Under the pieces are notes generated by a model. That model was not told where the DNA came from and did not search any database. It was given only the letters and a program-made list of their open reading frames with translations. Positions 49,101-59,890 of a DNA stretch of 64,000 nt are shown piece by piece. How positions within the stretch are numbered: position 1 is the stretch's first letter; every line of letters starts with the position of its first letter. Source of the stretch: Moringa oleifera (Eukaryota; Streptophyta; Magnoliopsida; Brassicales; Moringaceae); assembly GCA_021397835.1 (NCBI GenBank), contig JAJFZO010000896.1, positions 1,962,501 through 2,026,500 of the forward strand. The letters run 5' to 3'. The position numbers and the translations under genes are program-made.

Positions 49101-49421
49101 GACTGCCTATGGGGTGGTCGTTAGGCTACCTTTCATGGATAGCGATCGAAGCTTGTGGTTACTACTTGTTTGATTAGTGATCGATGCAAATTCAGTCACT
49201 AATCTGTTTCTAAGTTTATTAAAAGGTAATATAAATTGATTAAAAATAAATTTAACAACAAATGTAATGTCCATCGCTATGCATGCCACTAATCTGTCAT
49301 TACTCTATTGCTATGTTAAAATTTTTATTTTGCAACAAATTTGTCGTAATTCTGTTACTATGCGATGATTGATAATATATGTCATCAAATTTTATCACTA
49401 CTTTTAGATTCTTTTGTAGTG

Positions 49422-49628
49422 AATCCTCGTATATTTTGAGTTCCATAATTTCTCTATCAATAGCTACTTTTAAACCAATGATACAAGCCTTATATTTTGC
49501 TACATTATTCATGAAATAAAAGTCCAAATAAGTTATAAAAAGATGATACTGTCCATTAAAAGATTTAAAGATTGCTCCAATGCCATGCCCCACCATGTTA
49601 AATGCTCCATCAAAATATAATCGCCATG
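49422..49628 (-). pseudogene. Element B: second RNase H, proximal part between C3 and C4
   Basis: The minus strand reads WRLYFDGAFNMVGHGIGAIF, then GQYHLFITYLDFYFMNNVAK and ACIIGLKVAIDREIMELKI. This is the aRNH of a Tat-type element with the leading Asp kept. The 120-codon frame 49300-49662 extends on both sides into the ends of C4 and C3, so only this middle part is retroelement sequence. Confidence 0.85.
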
Positions 49629-50801
49629 CACTACAAGAAAACAAATCTTTTATGATGGGCATTATCCGTCATAAAAAGCTTTTTATGACGGTCAGGAAAC
49701 TGTCATTATAAGTGGTGACATAAAAGCTTTATGACAGTCTAAAAAAAGTCATAAATTCTTGACGATTTTTAACCGTCATCAAAAAGTTAAAATATTAATG
49801 ACGGTCTATGATGGACCGTCATAGAAAAACTTATGACGATCCATAATAGACCATCATAAAATATATTCATGATATCATAACGGTCTTTGTGACAATCATT
49901 AAAAAAAAATTAATTACCAACGATTTTTGTGAATAAAAAAATGTACACTTTTTATGACGGTTTTTATGATCTTCATAAAAAATATTTATGTTTTATTATA
50001 TATTTTTTATCAATTAATAAAAAAATTTATAATTTTTGTTAATTAATTAATATTTGCCTTTTCTTGCAATTATAGTTAAACAATACAAAAATGTCAAACA
50101 AAAAAATTACATATATTTATAACTATAACTATTATTATTTTACAAAATATAATAATATTAAGTATAAAAAATGAACAAAATATCTACAAATTAAATTACA
50201 TAATTGTCATTTTCACTGCTCCGTTCTACCATTACATCAAAAAATACGCAGTGAATTAGATGTGTCACTCCTGCAATAGTTATAGAAAAGATACATTATT
50301 ATATAAGCTCTATTTACCATATAATTAATTTACATATCAAAATAAAAAAACAATTGTAATAACGTTTGAAAATCAAATACAATAAAAGATTAGAAATGCA
50401 TCTAGATGTCAAAAATATAACTTCTTGTAACCCATAAAATTATATATTAATCATAATATACAATTTTCTATCCTAGTTCCCTACATCTAGGTATCAAAAG
50501 TGTAACTTCTTGTAATGCAACAGTAAGTGTGAAAATTAACTGATTATGAACATATTTATTTCATATGCATGTATGAATACTTTTACTTGTTTTTTGCTTT
50601 ACCAACTACTTAAAGATGATATTTACAGAATTCTCAATAGAATTGATAAAGAACTCAATAGAATTAGTAGATGACTCAATGAATAGAATGAGCAAAGCGT
50701 TCAATGAATAGAATTAGTCCATCATACTTAAATTTAACTAAGCCAAACGACACACAATTAAAATACAATCATTAATGAGCCAACAAGGATTACAGACCTG
50801 G

Positions 50802-51395
50802 CTATAATAGTAACTGTTGTACATGCATAGCCCATTCACCACGTATTTCATCAATTTCTTCATCACTATATGTATCCTTACCATTGAACTTTAAGATTAA
50901 AACATAAAAGAAAATAACAAAATCAATTTGATATTATTTATAAATATGAAATATTTAATATGTAAATAAAATAAATAATATGACATTCTCACAAAAAAAT
51001 TTTGGATCTTCAATTATTTCTTTCATAAATCGAAGTACAAAATAGTCACATTCTATACCACCCTTTTGAATCGGTGCCTATACAAGTAGAAATATAATCA
51101 TTAACGCATATTATTTTTAATATTATTAATAATGAAAAAACAAAATGAACTCACTTGAATTCGTTGCCATGTAATATTTGATCTCACATGAAAGATTTGA
51201 AAACCCTTGTATCATTAACCAATAAACATTTAAAAATATGTAGTATTTAGAAGTAATAATGAAACCAATAAACAAAAGACATAAAGTAAAACTTGTACTC
51301 ACATGGTCACAATTTTTTTTAAGATCAGGTCCTATTTCATGACCCAAAGAATCCAAATGATACACTATTCGGGATGCCATATCAATAACCACTAA
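50802..51395 (-). pseudogene. Captured Ulp1/SENP-type SUMO protease C-terminal exons inside C4
   Basis: Ulp1 (peptidase C48) enzymes mature and remove SUMO. Four minus-strand exons with GT-AG borders are visible. Exon 1, 51303-51395: VIDMASRIVYHLDSLG..., with the Asp of the LDSL motif. Exon 2, 51155-51205: GFQIFHVRSNITWQRIQ. Exon 3, 50993-51077: APIQKGGIECDYFVLRFMKE, with the catalytic Cys in the ECxYFVLRFM pattern. Exon 4, 50802-50888: NGKDTYSDEEIDEIRGEWAM, stop at 50802-50804. Exons 1-3 join in frame without stops. Exon 4 is out by one base because of a seven-T run at the end of exon 3. The upstream exon with the catalytic His is absent, so the protease should be inactive. The exon match is from family knowledge. 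Confidence 0.8.
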
Positions 51396-51424
51396 TTACT
51401 GTTAAAGTTATTGCATAAGATTTT

Positions 51425-51485
51425 TGTTGACCGAGTGGTAAAGTCTCATAAAGTTGACTAAGAGAGATTGGGTTTGAGTCTCCAT
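51425..51485 (+). other. tRNA-like segment with A-box and B-box words
   Basis: The stretch contains GACCGAGTGGTAAAGTC (A-box-like, 51429-51445) and GGGTTTGAGTC (B-box-like, about 51470-51480), about 30 bp apart. It resembles the 5' part of a class II tRNA or a tRNA-derived SINE head. The acceptor stem does not close, so it is not a working tRNA gene. Confidence 0.45.
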
Positions 51486-51660
51486 CATAAAATTTTTTTT
51501 TCTAATTAAAGATTTTTTATGACGGTCCCTTAGGACCGTCATGTATGTTATGTTTTTTATGACGATCTTTCAAGACCGTTATGTATTCAATTTTTTATTG
51601 ACGTTTATAAAAGATTATCATAAAATACTGTCATTAAAAACAGTTTTTCTTGTAGTGATG

Positions 51661-53231
51661 AGTTAGTTTTTTCTTCTTCTTATTCTTCCATTATTGCAAT
51701 TAAGTCTTCGTTGGGGAATTCAAAGCTGACTGGTTATAATCTTTGCTTGCCCTATTAGCTAAGAAATCTGATATTATGCTATTTTTTTATGAGATATACA
51801 CCAAGTTATATTTTGACAATAAAACTTGCTATCTTGCTAGCCATTTGATAAAGAAGGTTCTCAAACAAGTACGTTATTGGGTCTAACTTAGTAATAGTCC
51901 ATGTAATATGACTTAATAGATACTGACACAATCGTTGGGCTACCCATGCCATTGCATAATATATCTTTTCTATTGGTGAATATTTTGACTGACTATTTAT
52001 GATTTTTTTTATTGAGATAGTACCGGATGTATTATTTCTGTTTGGTCACATCTTCTCGTCCTAACCACTGCCAAGCAGCCTTTCATGTATTGTCAAATAT
52101 AGCAACAATGGTTTTCTTTATACTGATGGCATCAAAATAAGAGGATTTGTCAAATGGCTTTTTATTTTATCAAGTGCTCTTTGACAATATCTCATTCCAT
52201 TCTATTGTGTTATTCTTCTTTAATAGTTGGAATATTAGGTTGTACATGTTGGTCAACTGTGAGATGATCCTTGATATGTAGTTTAGGCAACCTAAGAAAC
52301 CTCTAACTTTCGTAACAATTTTTAGAATAAGTAGATTTTGTATGGCTTTTACTTTGTAAGTGTTTATCTCAATTCTTTTTTTGTTAATGATGAACCCTTC
52401 CCTAATTTTACCCTAAACACGCATTTATTTGGATTCAACTTTAATTTTTACTATTTCAATCTTTTAAAGGGCCTTCTTAAATTTTTTATATGATTTTTTT
52501 CTTTTTTAGATTTAATAATCACATCATTTATGTAAACTTTGATTGATTTATGCATCATGTCATGTGACAATGTGACCATTGCTTTTTGATAAACAGCTCC
52601 AATTTCTTTAGCTAGAATGACATGACTCTATAGCATAATGTTCCTTACATCACTATGAGTGTAATCTTTTCCATGTCTTCTTTTTCCATTAAAATCTGGT
52701 TATATCCTCAATAATCATCCATATATGAAAATAAAGAGAATTTAGTTGTATTGTCCACCAATGTATCGATATGTGGTAAGGAAACGCCATCTTTGGGAAT
52801 TACCCTATTCAAATCTTTATAGTTGATGCATATTCATACACGACCATTCTTTTTAGGCACAGGAACAACATTAGCACCTACTTAGGATCCTTCGCAACCA
52901 TTATGAAGCTTATATCCAATAGTTTCCATACGTCTTCTTTAATTTTTAATAAGATATCTGACTTCATTCTTCTGAGTATTTGCTTTACTAGAGGGCAATT
53001 TGGCTTTAATGGAAGCTTATGTTCTATTGTGCTCTAGTCTAACCTTAATATGTCCTTATAAGGCCAAGTAAACACATCCAAGAATTCTTTCAATAGTTCT
53101 ATCATATCTTATTTCATCCTAAGAGTCAAAGTTACTCTGATTTTTATTTCTCACTTTTCTTCTTTTGTCCCTATGTTGACCATTTTAGTCTCTTCTTTGT
53201 GGAACACGATTTTCTTCCCTTCTTGATCGAT
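51661..53231 (-). pseudogene. Element B: RT and RNase H
   Basis: Minus-strand fragments give RT (KPLLKPNCPLVKQILRRMK-like, PKDGVSLPHIDTLVDN-like, KITLIVM*GTLCYRVMSF) and the active-site region MHKSIKVYINDVIIKSKKEK. Here YVDD is changed to YIND (52523-52534). RNase H follows (YYAMAWVAQRLCQYLLSH, KLDPITYLFENLLYQM). Frame changes and stops are frequent, so RT is inactive. The end of the region abuts C4. Confidence 0.8.
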
Positions 53232-53240
53232 TAGCTTAAG

Positions 53241-53924
53241 GCCATCTCTAACAAAGACGGCAAAACGGCAAAATGCCATTCAAAATTGGCGAAATCCTCT
53301 CCAATGAGACGTTAAATTGCGTTCTGCAATTTGGTGCAGCACTATAACTGCACCAGATGTACCTTTAAATTTTTTTTTCAAAAATTACTTTTTTCAAGTT
53401 TTTAAATTAAATATATTTTTGATCAATAACTTAATAAATATATAACATTATTATGAGAAAATTATACAATTGAGAATATCTCATCAAGATCTTTAAAATA
53501 GAATCAATAATCAATATATTATTTTATTTTATTTAAATCAATAATAATAATTTATTTGTAATAATAATATTATATATACTAATAAAATTATTATTTAAAA
53601 ATATATAAAAATTTATACCAATTTATAATTTATGATATAATTTAAATTTTGCATGAACATGATAAAAAAAAATTTTAATTAATAACACAATGCAATAAAC
53701 ATAACAACACATTAACGATTACAACATACACTGAAATTACAACATTAATTAATATTTATAAATATTTTTATTAATAATTATTATTTATATTATTAAAATA
53801 ATATTATAACACCAATTTAGTGTAAATGTGTTAGAGATGAAAAAATTTGGGGTTGAAATATTTTAAAAAGATTCTTTTTGAACACCAAATTGGTGTTAAA
53901 TTTGATGTAAAGGGTTGGAGATAG
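53241..53924. mobile_element. MITE-like element in the linker of B
   Basis: The ends are imperfect inverted repeats: GCCATCTCTAAC at the left, and GGTTGGAGATAG at the right, whose reverse complement is CTATCTCCAACC. The 9-bp direct repeat TAGCTTAAG flanks it (53232-53240 and 53922-53930); because of overlap with the terminal repeat, the true duplication may be shorter. The interior is AT-rich (53400-53800) with subterminal repeats such as CACCAAATTGGTGTT. No coding sequence is present. Joining the flanks restores the linker of element B. The superfamily is uncertain (hAT, Mutator or PIF/Harbinger). Confidence 0.75.
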
Positions 53925-53930
53925 CTTAAG

Positions 53931-55760
53931 TATTTAAGGGGGTAATTTATTTTTTTCATCTATTCTCTCAAAGTTAAAGACATTTTTAGAACATATTTCC
54001 TCAAGGGTAGGCATATTTAGTTGATTATTAGAATCCATGAATAAGAGAATTATCTATCTTAATTTATGGAAAGAAAATTTAAAGATAAGAAAAGTAAGGA
54101 GACCACAAAGGATGAGAAAAAGGTATGCTTTTATTAATCATAATAGAACTAACATGTCAATTCTTTTTCCTTTGAAAAATCTTAGTCATTTTACGACTAT
54201 TACCAAACAAATTTAAGTAGAATGCGATAGATTCTTCTTCTTTTTTTTCCACTTTTTTCTTTTCCTATTCATTATAATATGCTTATATTTCTTTGAACTA
54301 GTGAGCTAGTTACTCTTCTAGAGGAATATTAGAAATTAATGCTTTATTTGCATCATAAATTATAGTCGATCAAAAAATCTTTTATAAGGGAAGGTCATAG
54401 CTAACTGGATCTACATCTTCTACCCTTAGCTTTCTTGCTCTTCTTCTTTTATTAACCTTTTTTTATTATCCACCTTGTATATTCATAGCCTAAGCACTTT
54501 CGATCTTTGTTCTCGAGTAGCTTTAGTATATTCATTACCCTTGTAGATTTTTGCTAGCCCTTGACCTATTTTGCAACCTTTTCCTAGTGTTTAACTTTGT
54601 TGGAAAGCCATGTTTTGTAATATGCTAGGTCACCAAGCTCACAAACATTTCGTAGCATTCGTAAACTCAAATGTTTGAAAGGTGGATTCGTCTCTTTCTG
54701 GTGCTTTAATGCAAGGATAATTCCCTATGAATGTGGAAATCATGTCATCTTCGGCCTTCACAGTGATCATTCTCTCCTCCATTACCATTTTGACTCTCTG
54801 ATGAAGGGTCAAAGGAACTCTTTGTAATATGGATCCAAGGTTGCCCTAGTAATATATGTTATAATGAAAATATATTCATCCCTTGAAACTCGATCAAGTA
54901 TAGCACCTATCAAATTTCTAGAGATAAATTTATCACTCCTTGGACTATGCCACTAAACACATTAAAAGCTTTCATTGTCAAATTACTTATACACACATAG
55001 CTTAGGCCACCGAGAGCCTATTTAATGTGCACCTCAACATTACATTCAAGGAGGATTTGTTGCCTATTAGCACCCTTAAGATTATGATACTTATGTATTT
55101 TACTAATATGTACAGGGCTTTAGTCAAACCTCTACTATCTGGTAGGATCTCGTCATCTGTGAAGGATATTAAATTGTGTGCTACAATGCATCCCATTATG
55201 TCTTCTATTTGATATGTAGAAATTATTAAGGCTACATAAGTTTTGAGTGCTTTAGTTAAGGCAGTCAATATAGCTTGAAATCTAAAATGAGAGATAATAG
55301 CGAGATCGTGGCTGAAGTCTTCATCAGTTGGTTTATAATGTTGTATGTGCTATGCTTCAAATATTTCAAAAATTCCAAAGGTTCTTCTTTTACGGGTTGC
55401 ACTATCTTTTTTTCTTTTTTTTTTTGTTAGCCTATTTTATTGCTTTCGATTTAATAAGCTTTTCTCTCTTAGGCTCAATAAGTTTCGCCACTTTTGTAGA
55501 TTCAGTGGACCCATAAATTTGCCCACTATCAATAATGCTATTTGGCCACGCTATGTTGTTTATTTTGTCCTCTTTCTTTTAAGTTTGAACTTTGCAATTC
55601 CATGGGGTGACATGGTCATTTTGTATAGGAATGACGTTGGAACTTTGAAGATCAGTTTTGGCCTCTTTATGCTTTCATTAGAATTATTATTTGTTAGGAT
55701 TATTAACTTTTATATGTAAGGCTTTACGACTTCAATCATCAATATTTCATGGTCAACCTT
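53931..55760 (-). pseudogene. Element B: gag end, protease, G-patch-like region and linker
   Basis: From the high end, minus-strand pieces read IAWPNSIIDSGQIYG-like (about 55550), a Lys-rich stretch, FLKYLKHSTYNII-like, and then the open frame 55002-55268. That frame has TYQIEDIMGCIVAHNLISFT, DDEILPDSRG and VLIGNKSSLNVMLRCTL. The last is the protease active-site region, with D-x-G changed to G-N-K. A G-patch-like remnant (VKGQQKSTRV... near 54560) and linker with NQLNMPTLEE (about 54010) follow. Homologous to P 15919-17619. The plus-strand frame 55345-55719 is a shadow. Confidence 0.7.
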
Positions 55761-57960
55761 AACAATTTCAATCATATTAACTTAGTGCTGCCCATGACGT
55801 GGTAACGAATTATTAGCAATATTGGAGTTGCAATTATTCTCAAATCTCATATTCGAGCATTTACCCAAGACTGAACTTTATGTTTGAAACGTAGTGTGGC
55901 CCTAAGTAGGCAACCTAAGGGACGATAAATTAGATAATTTACAGTTGTTTACTTATAGAAAGATATTAACCTTGTTTGCAAAGTTCTAACTACGACAATA
56001 ATATCTTTACAAATACAAGTGAAGAATTTAAAAGAGAAGGGTTAGAAAGAGCAAACACAAGATTTTACATGGTTTACCTCTCCCAACCTACGTCCACACT
56101 TTCAAGCAACTTGTTTAAGGATTCTCTACTAAATTCCATAAAGTAACCCTTGGTTTTCCCTAACTAAGTCTCTTTACAAACAGTAAATATCCTCACCATA
56201 AAACTTAAATTCAAATGTTTTGTTTCAAACTATTACAGCATACCATTTTATTCTGAGCTACATTGGGAGCTAACGATTGGATATTCAATTCAATTTATAT
56301 AATTCATGTCTTGGACATGTCAATAAAAGGATTAAGATTGATTTATGTGAGCATAAGAGCACTACTAACAAGCAAATTACTCTTGGATCGAACTTAACTC
56401 TTGTCAAACTTTAAGAAACTGAAGTGTTTAACATTTTTATTTTGGTTCAAAGATTTTATTATAGTAGTAAATTATCCATTCAATCCAATATCAAAACTTA
56501 GATAAGCATGCTTTTATGAATAATCAAACCTTATCCATTAATTCGGTATACATCACAAGTTTGTTCAAAGCTAATCATAGTGTTTTGACTAAATTCCCTA
56601 CATACTAAAAGCTCCCATTCTATTGGATTCATGAACCATCAAAAGACAATAAAACACAAACAACGCTTACCACCCTGTAAAGTACATAGCATCAAATTAT
56701 ATTGACATACAATATCAGCGTAACAGTCCATTAAAAAATAGTAATAACTCATGAGGCTAGAATAAAAACTCAAAATATATACTAGTATAAAAACTCATAG
56801 TAATTGTATGTTAACATATGAAAAGTCATATTAATTAACAAGTGGATCGAGATCATATAACAAGCCACGATACTTCACAATTATTCATGATACATAAAGA
56901 AAAATCAAAATAAATTTTTAACAATGTTAAATGTGTGTTCCTCATTAAGGATTTAAGTCGGTTTTATTATTTAAATGACAGTTTCTTATGAATATTTTTC
57001 TACAAGATGATTAAATAGAAGTTTCATGACTTTGAAACTCAATAAAATTTAGAAGTTATAAAAGATGATATAAACATACTTCACTCAAATTAAAACACAA
57101 CAAGATTAGAAAAAGAACACAAATCTTCATCAAAAAAATGATCATAACAATTGTCAAAACAGAACTAACGAATGAAAAAAGATACTCTCGATGACATTAT
57201 AACCTACGCACAAACTAAGCACAAATATATTATCATCTTTCCTTCTTTGTTTCTATGATGGATCCCCATGAAACCTAGAAAGTGCATGAATTTTATCTTT
57301 TTAGAGAGAAAGAGCAAGAGTGGTTATTCCTTTTTTTTTTTTTTTTTTGAGTTTTTCAATTCTTTAATGTTGTTAAGCAGTTTGGTTACAAATGACAAAA
57401 AAGTAGTAGAAAAACTTAAATGTATCTTTTTGACTATTCTGATGGAAAAAGAAAAAAAAAAAGTCAATCAGACCAATTTTCTCACTTTCAAATGACATAA
57501 AATGTAAAATTTAAAATCATGTATAATGATGATATTTATTCCTGATTTCAAATTCATATGTTAACAAAAGAAAATATTTTATATTGTAAATATTTCAATA
57601 TTTTTTTTGAAATGATTTTTATGATAAAATATCTTCTAATTTTAAAACAAGTTTATAATATATATATATATATATATCAACCTATTCAATGTATACATAT
57701 AAAATAAAAATTTATATTTATTTAAATCAGATATGAGTAGTTGGATATGGATATCATGTGGTCACTCAAAATTAAAACACGTCATTTGCATTGAAGAAAG
57801 TATTAATTTGCTCGACATTCGATCTTAACAACTGATGTGAGTAATTCAACCCTTGTATTATCTTTCATATTGAGGAAGCACTTTATTAATTATACATGAC
57901 GTGATGCATCTCCTCACCAACCACGGGCCCAAGTAGGGCATAAACTAGTAATTGTCACCC
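55761..57960. other. Long stretch without a recognised gene
   Basis: AT-rich DNA that includes a poly-T tract (57329-57349), an (AT)n run at about 57657-57678, and a segment near 56070-56160 (TTTACATGGTTTACCTCTCCC) that looks like a retrotransposon LTR leader. No domain is recognised. The frame 57268-57495 is low-complexity. Confidence 0.5.
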
Positions 57961-58004
57961 CACTGCCACATGCTCAAACATCAAGTACAAACAAACATTA
58001 TTGA

Positions 58005-58010
58005 TTTATT
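58005..58010 (-). terminator. Candidate poly(A) signal of the DREPP gene
   Basis: AATAAA on the minus strand, 287 bp after the stop codon, with T-rich DNA around it. It is a plausible 3' end for the DREPP transcript but unproven. Confidence 0.4.
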
Positions 58011-58296
58011 CACAACAGAGAGATTCCAATAAAACCAAGTATACAAAGATCAGTACTCCATTGTGGGGTGCACTTATATATACATCACTGAAAATATTAA
58101 AAATGGACGACAACAAGTACAGATAAACATGAAAGCATTTGAAACAATTTTAGAGCGATCATCAATACAATATCAAAACAAATCAAGAACGCAGAAAATA
58201 AAGAATAACAAATCGGATCATATACTTGTTTCCTTTGTGGGGTATTACCTACGTAAAGCTTTACACAGAAGAGATTAATTGGATGAGTTGGCGCTG

Positions 58297-59246
58297 TCAA
58301 GGCTTTGGAGACTCTGCAGCGGCTTCCTCAACCTTGGGTGCGGGCTCAGGAGCTGGCTTGCTCACTTGGGTTTTCTCCTCCTCTTCTTTCTTATCTTCTT
58401 CCACTGCTATCTCCTTGTCCTGCTTTTCCACTTCTTCTGTTGCTGCCGGTTCTGATGCAGGTGGCTCCACTGCTTTATCTTCTGCAACAATAAATGTAGA
58501 TACCTTCTCGAATATAAAGAAAACTGGGCCTGGAACCAGCGCAGGTCCATACTGTGATGATGCTTCACATACTGTTTTCGCTCCCGGAAATTCTTCACAT
58601 CCACATATATGGAAACCCAATTAGGATACGATATCAATACATCCCTTTTTTTCTCGAGTATAAAGAGGGTAAGAATTACCAAAATACATACCGATATTAA
58701 GTAGCTCTTGTAGAAACTTTTGGACTGCTGTTGAATGCTTCTTCAGCCCTGCCTCTTTGGGTTCTTTAACTAAGGTCTGGTTTAAAGTAAAAAAGATAAC
58801 GCTGGTGTCAGCTAGCTTGGAATTACTTAGTACCATTTCTTTTCAATGATAAATTGTGTTAATTTATGGTTTTAATTCTATGGAGCTGAGAACGAAAAAG
58901 ACCTTAATTTCAACTGATGTGGCTTCATAGATTTCGATCACTTTAGGATGAAGCTCACTCTTCTTCTCTTCCAACTCCTTGATGAGATCCTCCTAGTAAC
59001 GAAATGGCAAACACAGCATGTGTGGTTTAACAAGTAGTATTAAGATCACACCATATGGAACTTGCAGAGAGAGATACAGATGCATATGTATGTATATGTA
59101 GGAAGCAGAATCATTTAAAGAAAATAATTAGAAACCTTGGAAGCATCAAAGGACTTGGAAGCCTCAGCAGCGGCATCCTTCTTAGAATTGTTCTTCTCGA
59201 ACACTTTCTTGATCTTTGGGAGAACCTTCGATTTCCAGTATCCCAT
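58297..59246 (-). CDS. PCAP1: DREPP/PCaP-type plasma-membrane cation-binding protein, four exons
   Basis: Plant DREPP proteins sit on the inner face of the plasma membrane, bind Ca2+, phosphoinositides and calmodulin, and in Arabidopsis PCaP1 influences actin and microtubules. Coding exons are 59246-59136, 58992-58903, 58776-58692 and 58592-58297, all with GT-AG introns and in frame, giving 193 residues. The start MGYWKSKVLPKIKKVF has Gly2 for N-myristoylation followed by the basic cluster that binds phosphoinositides. Then come KDAAAEASKSFDASK, KVIEIYEATSVEIKTLVKEP, KHSTAVQKFLQELLNIEFPG and GPALVPGPVFFIFEKVSTFI, which mark the DREPP domain. The last 55 or so residues are rich in Glu, Lys, Pro and Ala, disordered and a likely Ca2+-binding tail. 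The Arabidopsis protein is about 225 residues from memory, so the tail here is short. The symbol denotes the family. Confidence 0.93.
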
Positions 59247-59660
59247 GTTTCTTCTCTCTACAAATACTTCTATAAAATTAACAAAAATCGAAGATCAAAC
59301 AACTAAATAGAACTTTTTTTTTTTTTGTTTTCTAGGACGAAATGGAAAATAAAAAAAGGGTGAAGTAAAATTGTAATGGGAACATGTAGAAAAACATGCA
59401 TCAAAGTAGAAGAGAGAAAATCTAAGTTAGTGAATCCAATAGAAAGAATATTCTGTCTGAGCAGTAACAGTAACCACTTACATGTAGGTCTAGTGTTGCT
59501 CTCTGTGGCGGAGCTCTACGCGTCCGTCTGCAATCAAAGTGGACACGACACCTCAAAACTGCAAATCTTTCGGCGAATGCGTTCTCTCCAAATTGAAGGC
59601 ACTTAAATAAAATTGTTGCAATGGCACCATCACACACACATTACTTCCCACCAATTAAAA
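59247..59660 (-). other. DREPP 5' leader with probable intron
   Basis: An intron fits well from donor CAT|GTAAGTGG (59481) to acceptor TTTTATAG (59270). It leaves a 23-base leader piece before the ATG and an upstream leader exon from 59482 to about 59650. The start of transcription is not visible. The open frames on both strands here are shadows. Confidence 0.5.
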
Positions 59661-59882
59661 CTCCCCTTCCATTTGTGCTAAATTACCAAACAGGCCAGCC
59701 CACCTCGTGAATAATGAGAAGTCCGGGGGTTAGAACGAGGAAGTCAGGGTGGGAGTCAGGGAAGGGTGAAGCTGGAATGGAGATGCCAGCTGGCGAGCAC
59801 ATCTAGGGGTTAATCAATCAAAAGGTGACAAAGTAGAGGGAATGGGACCCATGTGTGCATATCATGATGATATGAAAGTTCT

Positions 59883-59890
59883 CACGTGGC
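59883..59890. promoter_or_regulatory. ABRE/G-box-like site upstream of DREPP
   Basis: CACGTGGC, a bZIP-type ABA-response core, lies about 240 bp upstream of the likely transcript start. It hints at stress or ABA regulation, but a single motif is weak evidence. Confidence 0.35.

Larger units (their letters stand above)
45908..49421 (-). mobile_element. C3: CACTA-type deletion derivative related to C0
   Basis: The left terminus CACTACAAAAAAATCTGG (45908) and the right terminus (reverse complement CACTACAAAAGAATC, ending 49421) are flanked by AAC and AAT, a probable 3-bp target duplication with one change. Subterminal motifs (GCGACTGATT, AGCGATCGATTCATATC) match C0. In minus orientation it holds the same internal order as C0 without a TNP2 gene: GC-rich block (49100-48640), AT-rich tandem array (48060-47380), then the TNP1-like C-terminus (46905-46430). 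At 3.5 kb it is a non-autonomous derivative. Confidence 0.85.
49629..51657 (-). mobile_element. C4: non-autonomous CACTA element with perfect ATG target duplication
   Basis: It begins CACTACAAGAAAAC (49629) and ends GTTTTTCTTGTAGTG (51657). These termini are inverted repeats over about 14 bp. They are flanked by ATG at 49626-49628 and 51658-51660. Subterminal repeats (TTTATGACGGTC, GACCGTCATAAAA) fill 49650-49990 and 51510-51657, as in C1. The 2029-bp element has no transposase. Its interior carries exons of a Ulp1-type protease (50802-51395, minus) and a tRNA-like segment (51425-51485). It sits in the RNase H region of element B. Confidence 0.93.
36000..55760 (-). mobile_element. Element B: minus-strand Tat-type gypsy retrotransposon broken by five insertions
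   Basis: Reading the minus strand and skipping the insertions gives the full Tat domain order: gag end and protease (55760-54900), linker (54500-53931, 53231-53100), RT (53100-52480), RNase H (52480-51661), second RNase H (49628-49422, 45907-45700) and integrase (42035-41892, 37106-36170). The insertions are a MITE-like element, C4, C3, C2 and C1. LTRs were not identified on either side with confidence. The protease, P-like motifs and integrase sequence place it close to element P. Stops are spread throughout, so B is an old, dead copy. Confidence 0.8.

Noticed and set aside
48563..49124. Overlapping GC-rich plus-strand frames
   Set aside because: Created by the minisatellite in C3; repeated units in several frames, no domain.
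51425..51485. Functional tRNA gene
   Set aside because: Only A- and B-box-like words are present; no acceptor stem or anticodon arm closes.
55345..55719. 124-codon plus-strand hydrophobic frame
   Set aside because: Antisense of the gag/protease end of element B; T-rich shadow of a Lys-rich segment.
58226..58624. 132-codon plus-strand frame
   Set aside because: It is the antisense of the last DREPP exon; Ser/Ala richness is the complement of the Glu/Lys/Pro tail.
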